Assembly (NCBI RefSeq): GCF_049852125.1
Contig: NZ_CP187532.1
Span: 1,302,001-1,366,000, forward strand
Direction: 5' to 3'
DNA from: Senimuribacter sp049852125
GTDB lineage: Bacteria; Bacillota; Clostridia; Peptostreptococcales; Anaerovoracaceae
Length of the DNA: 64,000 nt
The position numbers were made by a program, and so were the translations under genes. The notes below the pieces were generated by a model, which saw only the letters and a program-made list of their open reading frames with translations, had not been told where the DNA came from and searched no databases. This document shows, piece by piece, positions 51,463 to 59,800 of this stretch. Every line of letters starts with the position of its first letter. Within the stretch, counting starts at the first letter, position 1.

Positions 51463-51528
51463 ATTATAAACGATAAATTTACAAATGGCAAGAAAAGTCG
51501 TAAAATTTACTTAAAATAACATGTTATT
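51463..51528. promoter_or_regulatory. Divergent promoter/operator module, copy B
   Basis: Plus promoter TTTACA (51478), 17 bp, TAAAAT (51501). Minus promoter TTGCCA (complement of 51486-51491), 17 bp, TATAAT (complement of 51463-51468). It has the same inverted TAAATTTAC/GTAAAATTTA sites and palindrome AATAACATGTTATT (51515-51528) as copy A. Here about 100 bp of leader precede the S10 gene. Confidence 0.88.
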
Positions 51529-51628
51529 GAACATATCACAAGAGTGTGCTATGGAAAACTGTGTGGACATAGCTGGCAAAATGCTGCACAGTAATGATTC
51601 GCTATTATACAAATTATGGAGGAAGAAA

Positions 51629-53071
51629 ATGTTAAAGATGCAGCAAAAACCCTTTGAACCGGTATCTTTTGTAAGAAAAGGTATGGTGACAATAGAGGGA
51701 ACAGAAATTCCATATCAGGTAATTTCAGAAGACAATGTGCTGACTGATGAAGAAGGCGCTCCAAAAGGTTCTGTGTTTACTTATTCCTATTTCAGAACAG
51801 ACGTGACAGAGGAAGAAGCTAAGGTAAGGCCTGTATTGTTTGCCTTTAACGGCGGACCGGGATCTTCCGCCCTGTGGCTTCACTGGGGGCTTCTGTCGCC
51901 GAAAAAAATAGATTTTGAAAACCCGACAGATCCGCAGCAAAATGGTCCGTATACGCTGGTAAACAATGACAGATGTCTGTTAGATGTTTGCGATATCGTG
52001 GTGATGGATCCGGTTACCTGCGGCTACGGCGTCTTAATCGATCCGTCCGCTGCGCCGGAGTTCTTTGGCATCGACCAGGATGCGGCAGCGATGGCACTAG
52101 TCATTGAAAGATGGCTTACAAGGTATAACCGCATGAACGCGCCGAAATATATTATGGGCGAAAGCTATGGCACGCTGCGCGCGTCCGTTCTTGCTAATGC
52201 CCTGATGGGCGGGCCGACCTTTCCAAATCGGACTTGTACCGGCATTGCCGTAGATGGGATTATCCTTATGGGTACTGTTTTGACCGCAGATTCTTCTTTG
52301 AATCCAATGGCGGAAGGCAGTATGGAAAACAGCGTTTTGAATCTGCCGACTTTGGCAGCAACACGGTATTATCACCAGCCTGTATCTGGCATCACGCTGG
52401 AAGCATTCATAGAAGAAAGCTATACTTTTGCGGCAGATACTTATCTGCGCGCTTTATATCTTGGAAATCGCCTGCCGGAAGCAGAGATGACAGCCTGTAT
52501 CGAAAAATTATCCTACTTTACAGGCGTGCCAAAAAGCTGGTTCATTGCAAACGGAATCAGACTGACCGCCTCAGAATTTCCGAAGATCTATGGGGAAACC
52601 GCGCTGGGCAAGGTAGTCGGTGTTTATGACGGTCGTTATACGATGGACTTATATCACGGTCTTGCAATTCCAGATCCTGTGGCGGACGATGGCGCTATGG
52701 GCAAGTACACCGCTTATTACGCCGGTATTATGAACGGCGAAGGAAGAGAACTTCTGGGCATCGAACTTGACAGAGCATACAAGGCGATTAATTTTGATAC
52801 CAATATGAAATGGGATTATAAAGCTGTGCGTTCGCCATTTATTTCTTTGCAGGAAGCGCTGCGGAGAAATCCGAACCTGAAGGTGCTGGTTGCCAACGGT
52901 TACTATGACCTCTGTACGCCGATGGGCAACGCCCGCTACAGTTTTTCACAGATGGCACAGCAGCCTGGACAGGTGATCATCAAAGATTATCCGTCAGGCC
53001 ATATGGCATACGTAGGCGAAGAATCCTATGCGATGCTGACAAAGGATTTACATGAATTGATTGAAAAATAA
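51629..53071 (+). CDS. Family S10 serine carboxypeptidase, paralog 2
   Basis: A 480-residue S10 carboxypeptidase. Motifs: FNGGPGSSALWL near residue 70, nucleophile S179 in MGESYGT, Asp in ANGYYDLCTP and His in YPSGHMAY. The start at 51629 has GGAGGAAG directly upstream; an in-frame ATG at 51521 overlaps the promoter palindrome and would add 36 unmatched residues. No signal peptide. It is the first gene of operon 2, followed by two transporters, another S10 peptidase, an M20 enzyme and an amidohydrolase. Confidence 0.92.
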   Translation: MLKMQQKPFEPVSFVRKGMVTIEGTEIPYQVISEDNVLTDEEGAPKGSVFTYSYFRTDVTEEEAKVRPVLFAFNGGPGSSALWLHWGLLSPKKIDFENPTDPQQNGPYTLVNNDRCLLDVCDIVVMDPVTCGYGVLIDPSAAPEFFGIDQDAAAMALVIERWLTRYNRMNAPKYIMGESYGTLRASVLANALMGGPTFPNRTCTGIAVDGIILMGTVLTADSSLNPMAEGSMENSVLNLPTLAATRYYHQPVSGITLEAFIEESYTFAADTYLRALYLGNRLPEAEMTACIEKLSYFTGVPKSWFIANGIRLTASEFPKIYGETALGKVVGVYDGRYTMDLYHGLAIPDPVADDGAMGKYTAYYAGIMNGEGRELLGIELDRAYKAINFDTNMKWDYKAVRSPFISLQEALRRNPNLKVLVANGYYDLCTPMGNARYSFSQMAQQPGQVIIKDYPSGHMAYVGEESYAMLTKDLHELIEK

Positions 53072-53085
53072 GAGAGGACAAGAAA

Positions 53086-54513
53086 ATGGAACAGAAGATT
53101 TTAACAAAGATAGAACCTGTAAAACTTCCATGGAAAGTGAAAATCCTGTATTGCATGGGTGAATTTTCCAAAACCACGACTGTCATTATGCTCATGGCAT
53201 TTGGGATGTATTTTTATACGGAAGTGTGCGGCATCCCAAGCGGTGTCGCATCCACCATCATACTCGTCGCAAAAATCTGGGATATCATCAACGACCCGAT
53301 GATGGGCGCGCTGGTGGATAGAACCAAGTCAAAGGAAGGAAAATGCAGAATTTGGCTAAAATATATGACTTTGCCGGGGGCAATTATATTTGCTCTTGCG
53401 TTCATGATGCCGGAACTGACTGCAACCGGTAAAATTGTCTGGGTTGCGATTACCTATACTCTGCAGGGCATGACTGCTACTGCGCTGATGATTCCACTGA
53501 ATACGCTGATGGGAAGACTGACCAGTGACCCTGTTGAAAGAGCTTCCTTGAACCAGATTAAGGGAATTATCAATCTGATTCCAAACCTGATTGTGCCTGC
53601 AGCAACTATGCCGATGGTAATCTATTTCGGCAAAGGCGGGGCTGACATGCAGAGAGGCTTCCTGGTTGTAGGTATCATCTACGCAGTCGTATTCCTGCTG
53701 TCCAATCTCCTTGCCTATATCGGAACCAGAGGCTATGAGCCGCTGGAACATCTGGCAGAGGAAAACAGTGGACAGGAAACAGCGAAAGTCGAGCAGCCGT
53801 CCATGGGCAGCGTACTCAAAGCGCTGGTAAAGAACACACCATGGCTCTTCTGCATCGCTTTATACCTGGTAGATATGCTGGCATCCTCTATTGCTTCTAC
53901 CGTTATGACGTGGTACTTCCAGTACAATATCGGAAGCATTCCGCTCATGTCCTTAGTATCTACTGTTTCCCTCGGGGCATCCCTGGTGGTATATATTTTT
54001 CTGGGCGTCTTTATTAAAAAATTCGGAAATGCGGGAACTGCTGCCATTGGCTGCGTGCTCAGCGTCATCGGATTCGCACTCAGATTTATCCTTCATGATA
54101 GTTCCACCGCGGTGCTGCTGGCAGGCAATATCATTTCGAACCTGGGAACTGGTCTGGTTGGATGTACCATTCTTCTGTGCATCTTTGACGCGAAGGTTTA
54201 CGGTGAATGGAAGACCGGCGTGGACAACGAGGCGATTCTGATGAGCGGTTTCTCTGTATCCTATAAGACGGGGCAGGCGCTTGGCGGTCCTGTTGCAGGC
54301 TATCTTCTGATGACGGTTCCTTATGTAGCGCAGGCAGCGGCACAGGAGCAGAGCGTTTTAAACCTGTGGTTCTATGAGTCCACGTTAATGCCGGCTGTAG
54401 GCTTTGCTATCGCACTGGTATTCGCACTACTTTTGATGAAATATGAGAAGAAAGTGCCACAGATGCAGGCAGAGATTGAAGCAAGAAAAGCAGAAAGCAA
54501 AATAGCGAAATAG
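53086..54513 (+). CDS. GPH/MFS-family transporter
   Basis: A 475-residue, about 12-helix carrier of the glycoside-pentoside-hexuronide branch of the major facilitator superfamily. It shows the family DPMMGALVDRTKSKEGK loop after helix 2 and GRLTSDPVERASLNQ between helices 4 and 5. GPH members usually move sugars with Na+ or H+. In an operon of peptidases an amino-acid or peptide-like substrate must be considered, as some members are misassigned. AGAGGA precedes the ATG, 14 bp after the S10 gene. Cytoplasmic membrane. Confidence 0.85.
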   Translation: MEQKILTKIEPVKLPWKVKILYCMGEFSKTTTVIMLMAFGMYFYTEVCGIPSGVASTIILVAKIWDIINDPMMGALVDRTKSKEGKCRIWLKYMTLPGAIIFALAFMMPELTATGKIVWVAITYTLQGMTATALMIPLNTLMGRLTSDPVERASLNQIKGIINLIPNLIVPAATMPMVIYFGKGGADMQRGFLVVGIIYAVVFLLSNLLAYIGTRGYEPLEHLAEENSGQETAKVEQPSMGSVLKALVKNTPWLFCIALYLVDMLASSIASTVMTWYFQYNIGSIPLMSLVSTVSLGASLVVYIFLGVFIKKFGNAGTAAIGCVLSVIGFALRFILHDSSTAVLLAGNIISNLGTGLVGCTILLCIFDAKVYGEWKTGVDNEAILMSGFSVSYKTGQALGGPVAGYLLMTVPYVAQAAAQEQSVLNLWFYESTLMPAVGFAIALVFALLLMKYEKKVPQMQAEIEARKAESKIAK

Positions 54514-54563
54514 CAAAAAAGCGAAATATAATTATCATTACTATATAAAAGGAGAAGATTGTA

Positions 54564-55937
54564 ATACAAGAGAAGGAAAGAAAAAAGATAGGACCTGTCG
54601 GTGCGATTTTAATGGGCATCGGGTGCATTGTCGGTTCCGGCATTTTCGGCACCCTGCCAACGGTAGCGGCAGAGTACGGAGCAAGCGTTATATGGGCTTT
54701 AGTCGGTGCGGTCTTTGTAGTCATATTGCGTTGTGTATCTTCGATGTACACCAGCGCAGCGATTCCAAGCAGCGGATCACAGTTTTTATGGGCCTCTAAG
54801 CTGATTCATCCGTATGTGGGGGCGTTTATCTCGTTTTCCACGCTTCTAATGCCGACCATGGTAGCGCTCTTTGGCGTATTGTTCTCCATGTACTTTGCGC
54901 CGCTTTTCCCGTCGCTTGAAATAAGCGATACCGTGGCAGCTGTAGGCTTACTGGCCGTGTTTACTGTAGTTGCATGGTTTGGAAATAAGAATACCGTTCT
55001 GATCAGCAACATCATGGTAGCGATGCTGATGATAGCCATCTTCCTATATATTGTGCTGGGCCTGCCAAATCTGGATGCGGAAAACGTTACCTTTGGCGAG
55101 ATCGTGAAGCCGGGCGTCGGACTCAGCAGTCTGGCTGCCGCCATCGGCGTACTGACATCTTCTCTTTCCGGTGCAAGCTCAGTATCGCAGATCGCTGACG
55201 ATGTAAAGAATCCGGGAACGGTCATCCCGATGACCCTTGTGGCGTGTCCGGTCATCGTGGCTGTAGTCTATATTCTGATGGCTGTAGTCACCATCGGCGT
55301 GGTTCCTTCCGCAGAGGTTACGTCTTTGTCTCAGGTCGCATCTCATTTCATGTCACCTGCACTTCTCACATTCTTTATAGTCGGTGGTCCGATCTGCGGC
55401 ATTATCACATCCCTGGTTCCGGTTGCGTTAGCCTGTGTGGCGCTGGTTGAGCAGTCAGCCCGTGAAAAGGTATTTCCGGAATTTATGGCAAAACAGAATA
55501 AGCACGGCGTAGCCTATTGGAGTTTATTCCTCGTTATGGCCATTGCCATCGGCATTTGTGCTACAGGAGCCACCTTTGGCGTCGTCATGACCATATTTTC
55601 TTTCTGTAATACGGTTGCAGAGCTGCCAAACGTTTTGAGCCCGATCTTGTCCTATAAGAAATATCCGAAATGCTGTGATAATTCCAGCGTGAAGATGGGA
55701 CCGAAGACCGCACAGGTGTTGGCGATAATTACCTTTATCGTCTGCGGCTATCTTGCTATCCAGATGGCTCTGACACTGGACGCCATGACTGTGACATCGA
55801 TCTTTGCAGTCTTTGCGGTCGGATATCTGTACTTTTTTATCCGTGTTAAATATCTGAAAGGAAAGGGCGTTGACCTGATTCAGGAAATGAAGGTGCCATA
55901 TCAGCCTTGGGAAGAGAAAGAAGCATCATATCAATAA
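54564..55937 (+). CDS. APC-family amino-acid permease with apparent ATA start
   Basis: A 12-helix APC permease for amino acids. The first helix reads IGPVGAILMGIGCIVGSGIF, with the GSGIF substrate loop. The frame extends upstream of the first ATG (54612), and that ATG would cut helix 1 in half. AAAAGGAG (54547-54554) lies 9 bases before an in-frame ATA at 54564, exactly where an initiator should be; no ATG, GTG or TTG lies between. The gene probably starts at ATA (a rare initiator) or has lost its ATG. The remainder of the frame is intact. Confidence 0.8.
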   Translation: MQEKERKKIGPVGAILMGIGCIVGSGIFGTLPTVAAEYGASVIWALVGAVFVVILRCVSSMYTSAAIPSSGSQFLWASKLIHPYVGAFISFSTLLMPTMVALFGVLFSMYFAPLFPSLEISDTVAAVGLLAVFTVVAWFGNKNTVLISNIMVAMLMIAIFLYIVLGLPNLDAENVTFGEIVKPGVGLSSLAAAIGVLTSSLSGASSVSQIADDVKNPGTVIPMTLVACPVIVAVVYILMAVVTIGVVPSAEVTSLSQVASHFMSPALLTFFIVGGPICGIITSLVPVALACVALVEQSAREKVFPEFMAKQNKHGVAYWSLFLVMAIAIGICATGATFGVVMTIFSFCNTVAELPNVLSPILSYKKYPKCCDNSSVKMGPKTAQVLAIITFIVCGYLAIQMALTLDAMTVTSIFAVFAVGYLYFFIRVKYLKGKGVDLIQEMKVPYQPWEEKEASYQ

Positions 55938-55955
55938 CTAATAGGAGAGATTAAA

Positions 55956-57353
55956 ATGAGTAATTTTACACCTTTTCACTGGGAGAAAGAGAAACGTACG
56001 TCAGCAGGAGAAGCGTATCTTACGCGTCTTGAGGACTTTGTACTGGCAAGTGACAGCGGAGAAACGGAAGCTGTCATGTTCAGCTATAGTTACATAGGCC
56101 TGCCTGAGAAGAAAGAGAAGCCTGTTGTATTCGCATACAACGGGGGACCGGGTTCGGCAAGTGAGTGGCTGCACATGGGACTTCTGGGACCGAAAATCAT
56201 GGAGATTCCGGGATATCCGAAGGTTGATAGACCGGCAAAGTATGTGTTCACTGAGAACAAGAACTTTCTGCTGGACTGCTGCGATCTGGTGCTGATTGAT
56301 CCGGTGGGAACCGGATACGCGCCTCTTTTGAAAGAAGAAGCGGCGGGAAAGTATTATGAAACCCAGGGAGACGCGGTTTCCTTTGCAAAATTTATCGTAA
56401 ACTGGCTGACAGAAAATGAAAGAATGCATGCGCCGGTATATTTGCTGGGAGAAAGCTACGGCACAATCCGCAATGTTGTTTTGGCGGATGAACTGCCGGA
56501 GGATGTGAATCTGAGGGGCATTATCAGCGTGGGCACCTCGCTCAATGTGGGCGCGAAAGGAACGCTTTTGATAGAACCCAATGTGCGCAGACTGGGAGTC
56601 AACGCCGCGGTATGCCGTTATCATTATCATCCGGAGCTGGATGAAACCGATTTTATTCGTGACGCTATGGAGTTTGCTTATGGCGATTACGCCCATGCAC
56701 TAATGATGGGAAATCGCCTGCCGGAAGAAAAGCGGGAGGCTGTACTGGATAAGCTGGCATATTACTCGGGGCTTGACAAGACGCTTCTGGATCGACAGAA
56801 TCTGCGTTTCAGCGAGCAGGACTTTATGACAAAGCTTTGTCCAGGAGAGTTTGTTAGCATGTACGATGCCAGAATGAAACTGGATTTGCAGGGTGATGGC
56901 ACCATGACAAGCCTGGAAAATGCAGATATTGTCGAAGTGGATATGGATCAGGAACCGTTTATCAGCTGCATTGGATCATCTATCGGTGACTGCATCAGAG
57001 CCTACTATGACGCGGAACTGAACAGACCGGAAGGAAGGGTTTATCAGGATGATACTCTTGCTGTCGCTATGAATTGGGATTACCGGTCCTATGAGAAGGA
57101 TACGCTGCAGCTGCCGGTAGACCTGATGAAAGAAAACGAAAATTTGCGCTTTCTTTTCGTCAACGGGAGATACGATCTTTCTTCCACCTTTGATTTTGTG
57201 ACTTATTATCTGTCGCAGTACGACCTTCCGAAGGATCGTATCTCCTGTGAAGTACTGGAATCCGGGCATGCTTCCTATATCGGAGATGGCAATGCCAAGG
57301 CGCTTAGCAGCGCTGTTCGGACATTTATTGAAGGTGATCGGGATGAACTTTGA
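55956..57353 (+). CDS. Family S10 serine carboxypeptidase, paralog 3
   Basis: A 465-residue S10 carboxypeptidase. Motifs: YNGGPGSASEWL near residue 66, nucleophile S167 in LGESYGT, Asp in VNGRYDLSS and His in ESGHASYIG. No signal peptide. It is the second S10 member of the same operon and the most diverged in its central lid region. ATAGGAGAG precedes the ATG. It overlaps the M20 gene by 11 bp. Different S10 copies in one operon probably have different residue preferences (inference). Confidence 0.9.
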   Translation: MSNFTPFHWEKEKRTSAGEAYLTRLEDFVLASDSGETEAVMFSYSYIGLPEKKEKPVVFAYNGGPGSASEWLHMGLLGPKIMEIPGYPKVDRPAKYVFTENKNFLLDCCDLVLIDPVGTGYAPLLKEEAAGKYYETQGDAVSFAKFIVNWLTENERMHAPVYLLGESYGTIRNVVLADELPEDVNLRGIISVGTSLNVGAKGTLLIEPNVRRLGVNAAVCRYHYHPELDETDFIRDAMEFAYGDYAHALMMGNRLPEEKREAVLDKLAYYSGLDKTLLDRQNLRFSEQDFMTKLCPGEFVSMYDARMKLDLQGDGTMTSLENADIVEVDMDQEPFISCIGSSIGDCIRAYYDAELNRPEGRVYQDDTLAVAMNWDYRSYEKDTLQLPVDLMKENENLRFLFVNGRYDLSSTFDFVTYYLSQYDLPKDRISCEVLESGHASYIGDGNAKALSSAVRTFIEGDRDEL

Positions 57354-58512
57354 AAAAGAAGCACAGGCACTGCAGCAGCAGATTACAGCGGATAGAAGAT
57401 ATCTGCACGCCCATGCGGAATTCGGCATGGAGTTGCCGGAAACGACCGCTTATGTAGCAAAGAGACTAAGGGAGATGGGCTGCACGCCTGTCTCCCTGGG
57501 CGGCGGCATCCTCTGTGATATCGGAAGCGGTGACCGTACGATACTGCTTCGGGCGGATATGGATGCGTTGAAGGTCATAGAGGATAACGATTTGCCATTT
57601 CGATCGCAGTCGGGGATTTCCCATATGTGCGGTCATGACCTGCATACCGCCATGCTGCTAGGGACGGCAAAGCTTTTGAAGGCAGATGAAACGAAGCTAA
57701 AGGGCAGAGTCAGACTCATGTTTCAGCCGGGCGAGGAAGTGATGGCAGGTGCAAAATCTATGCTGGATGCAGGTGTTCTGGAAAATCCAAAGGTGGAAGC
57801 CGCGTTCAGTATGCATGTCATGACCACACTTGAAAATGGGGTTCTTTCGTATAAAGTGGGAAATGCATTTTCTTCTATAGATATATTCGAGATTCGGATA
57901 GAAGGAAAGGGTGGTCATGGTTCAGCCCTTGAGTATACTGTTGATCCAATCAAGGCAGCAATGCTGATTTATCAGGGAATAGAAGGGGTTGTGGCGAGAG
58001 AAACCAGTATGTTTCACTCGGCAACCTGTTCCATCGGGCATTTTGAAGCAGGAACGATGTACAATGTAATCCCTGAGAGTGCACTGTTGGAAGGCACGCT
58101 GCGCTGTTTTGATGACGATGACAGGAAAAGGATTCTGGAACGGATACAGCATATTCTGGACGGTATTTCTCAGGCAACCGGGACGATTTGCACACTGAAA
58201 ACTATGTCCACGCCTCCTCTAAAGAATGACCCGGTACTTTGCGAGAGCATTGCGCCATATCTTTCTGAAATACAGGGCTTACAGGTAATGGAAACGACAG
58301 AGCCTGCCAGCGGATCCGAGGATTTTGCTTTTATCTCCGAAAAAGTACCGACGATGTACATGCTTTTAGGTGTAGGAGATCAGAATGCTGCGCCAAATCA
58401 CAACGCTAAGGCAATCTTTGCGGAAGATAAGATGTATCTGGGAAGCGCAGCAATGGCGCTTGCAACAGTAAAGTATCTGGAGAACTGTGAAATAAAGGAG
58501 ATGAGATTATGA
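57343..58512 (+). CDS. M20D-family amidohydrolase
   Basis: A 389-residue M20D metallo-amidohydrolase of the N-acyl-amino-acid/hippurate hydrolase type. Ligands: LLRADMDALK, CGHDLHTAML, GEEVMAGA and the late His in PNHNAKAIF; lid segment KGGHGSALE. The start at 57343 (MNFEKEAQ) follows GAAGGTGATC and overlaps the S10 stop. Similar in architecture to the M20D enzyme at 28018. In this operon it may deacylate or de-amidate residues left by the S10 peptidases. Confidence 0.9.
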   Translation: MNFEKEAQALQQQITADRRYLHAHAEFGMELPETTAYVAKRLREMGCTPVSLGGGILCDIGSGDRTILLRADMDALKVIEDNDLPFRSQSGISHMCGHDLHTAMLLGTAKLLKADETKLKGRVRLMFQPGEEVMAGAKSMLDAGVLENPKVEAAFSMHVMTTLENGVLSYKVGNAFSSIDIFEIRIEGKGGHGSALEYTVDPIKAAMLIYQGIEGVVARETSMFHSATCSIGHFEAGTMYNVIPESALLEGTLRCFDDDDRKRILERIQHILDGISQATGTICTLKTMSTPPLKNDPVLCESIAPYLSEIQGLQVMETTEPASGSEDFAFISEKVPTMYMLLGVGDQNAAPNHNAKAIFAEDKMYLGSAAMALATVKYLENCEIKEMRL

Positions 58513-59681
58513 TTTTAAATAACTGCAGATTGATTCCGCAGCTGTCGGGAGGCGTTGCCTCAGACTGCGGCAGTGTTTGTATAGAAGATGGAAAAATTGT
58601 TCGTGTGAGCGCAGCTTCTGTTTCTGATGCGGGAGAGGATGTCTTTGACTGCGGCGGCAAAACGTTGCTGCCGGGACTCATCGACTTGCATACACATATT
58701 ACGCTTCTGGGCGGGGCTGGCGTTGATTGCGTCAACGATCCGATGAAGCTTTTGATTGCGGCAGTAGAGCAGGCGCAGAAATGCCTGCCTTATGGATATA
58801 CAACCATTCGGGACTGCGGCAGCTTTGCAGGCGTTGCGATTTACGCGAGAGATATGATTCAAAAAGGCATTGCGCCGGGACCTCGTATTTTGGCGAACGG
58901 GGAAACGCTGACTTCCAGCATTATGTGGAAGCCGGGCGGAAGTGAAGCCGGCGTCAGACTCAGTGACGGTGCAGAGGAGTATCGCAGGCATGTACGCATG
59001 GAAGCGGCAATGGGAGCGGACTTTATTAAAATTTATGCCTCCGGTTCGGCCTATGACCCTTCCGGCGTTCCAAAGCACCCGATTATGACCAGAGATGAAA
59101 TTCGCACGGCAGTGGAAACCGCTCACATGCATGGGCTTTATGTGGCGTCGCACTGTCATGCGGACAGTGCCATCAGAGACTGTATTGAATGCGGTGTGAA
59201 GACCATCGAGCACGCGACGTACATCAGTGATGAAACGATTGCGCTGCTGCAGAAGACGCAAGACTGCTATCTGGTACCGACCTTTGCTGCTATGTATGTG
59301 AGTCAGACAGAGCCTGCGGCTCGTGAATTCTGGCTAGCGCGGCTGACGCCGATGCTGGAAGCTTGTGCCAGACAGATTGAAAAGGCGTACAAAGCAGGCG
59401 AGAAAATGGGATTTGGTACAGACAGCGCGCCGGGCTCTCCTCAGTACGAGAAAGGCGTAGAGTTCCAGATGAGAAAAGATTACTGCCATATGGAAAACGT
59501 GGACATCTTGCTGCAGGCGACCAAGTATAATGCGGAAATCGCAGGGATTGACCATATGGTCGGCGAAATCCGAGAAGGTCTGATGGCAGATTTGATTCTG
59601 GTAGAAGGAAATCCAGCGGAGGATATCTCCGTGATGTATCATAGACCGGCATGCGTATGGCAGGCTGGAAAGCGGATATAG
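58509..59681 (+). CDS. Amidohydrolase (prolidase/imidazolonepropionase-like)
   Basis: A 390-residue amidohydrolase with a full binuclear site. HxH is in DLHTHIT, the lysine likely to be carboxylated is in DFIKIYASG, His in VASHCHADS, His in TIEHATYIS and Asp in GFGTDSAPG. This set fits the Xaa-Pro or Xaa-Arg dipeptidase subgroup of the superfamily. The ATG overlaps the M20 stop (ATGA), so translation is coupled. Last gene of operon 2, before a strong terminator. Confidence 0.9.
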   Translation: MILNNCRLIPQLSGGVASDCGSVCIEDGKIVRVSAASVSDAGEDVFDCGGKTLLPGLIDLHTHITLLGGAGVDCVNDPMKLLIAAVEQAQKCLPYGYTTIRDCGSFAGVAIYARDMIQKGIAPGPRILANGETLTSSIMWKPGGSEAGVRLSDGAEEYRRHVRMEAAMGADFIKIYASGSAYDPSGVPKHPIMTRDEIRTAVETAHMHGLYVASHCHADSAIRDCIECGVKTIEHATYISDETIALLQKTQDCYLVPTFAAMYVSQTEPAAREFWLARLTPMLEACARQIEKAYKAGEKMGFGTDSAPGSPQYEKGVEFQMRKDYCHMENVDILLQATKYNAEIAGIDHMVGEIREGLMADLILVEGNPAEDISVMYHRPACVWQAGKRI

Positions 59682-59697
59682 AATTGTTTACATCGTG

Positions 59698-59736
59698 CAG
59701 GACAAAGGAAACGCTTTGTCCTGTATTTCTTTTTTG
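59698..59736 (+). terminator. Terminator of operon 2
   Basis: Perfect 10-bp arms CAGGACAAAG/CTTTGTCCTG around GAAACG are followed by TATTTCTTTTTT. Confidence 0.9.
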
Positions 59737-59745
59737 TTCTGCTAC

Positions 59746-59774
59746 TTGTGATTTTTCTGTTTTTCACGTATACT
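59746..59774 (+). promoter_or_regulatory. Promoter of the AAA-ATPase gene
   Basis: TTGTGA (59746-59751), an exact 17-bp spacer and TATACT (59769-59774), 27 bases before the start codon. Confidence 0.7.
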
Positions 59775-59800
59775 ATAGGTACGAAGAAAGGAGACGGCTG

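Noticed and set aside
51521..51628. Start of S10 paralog 2 at ATG 51521
   Set aside because: That ATG is part of the AATAACATGTTATT palindrome in the promoter module, has no ribosome site, and would add residues not shared with paralogs; 51629 has GGAGGAAG.
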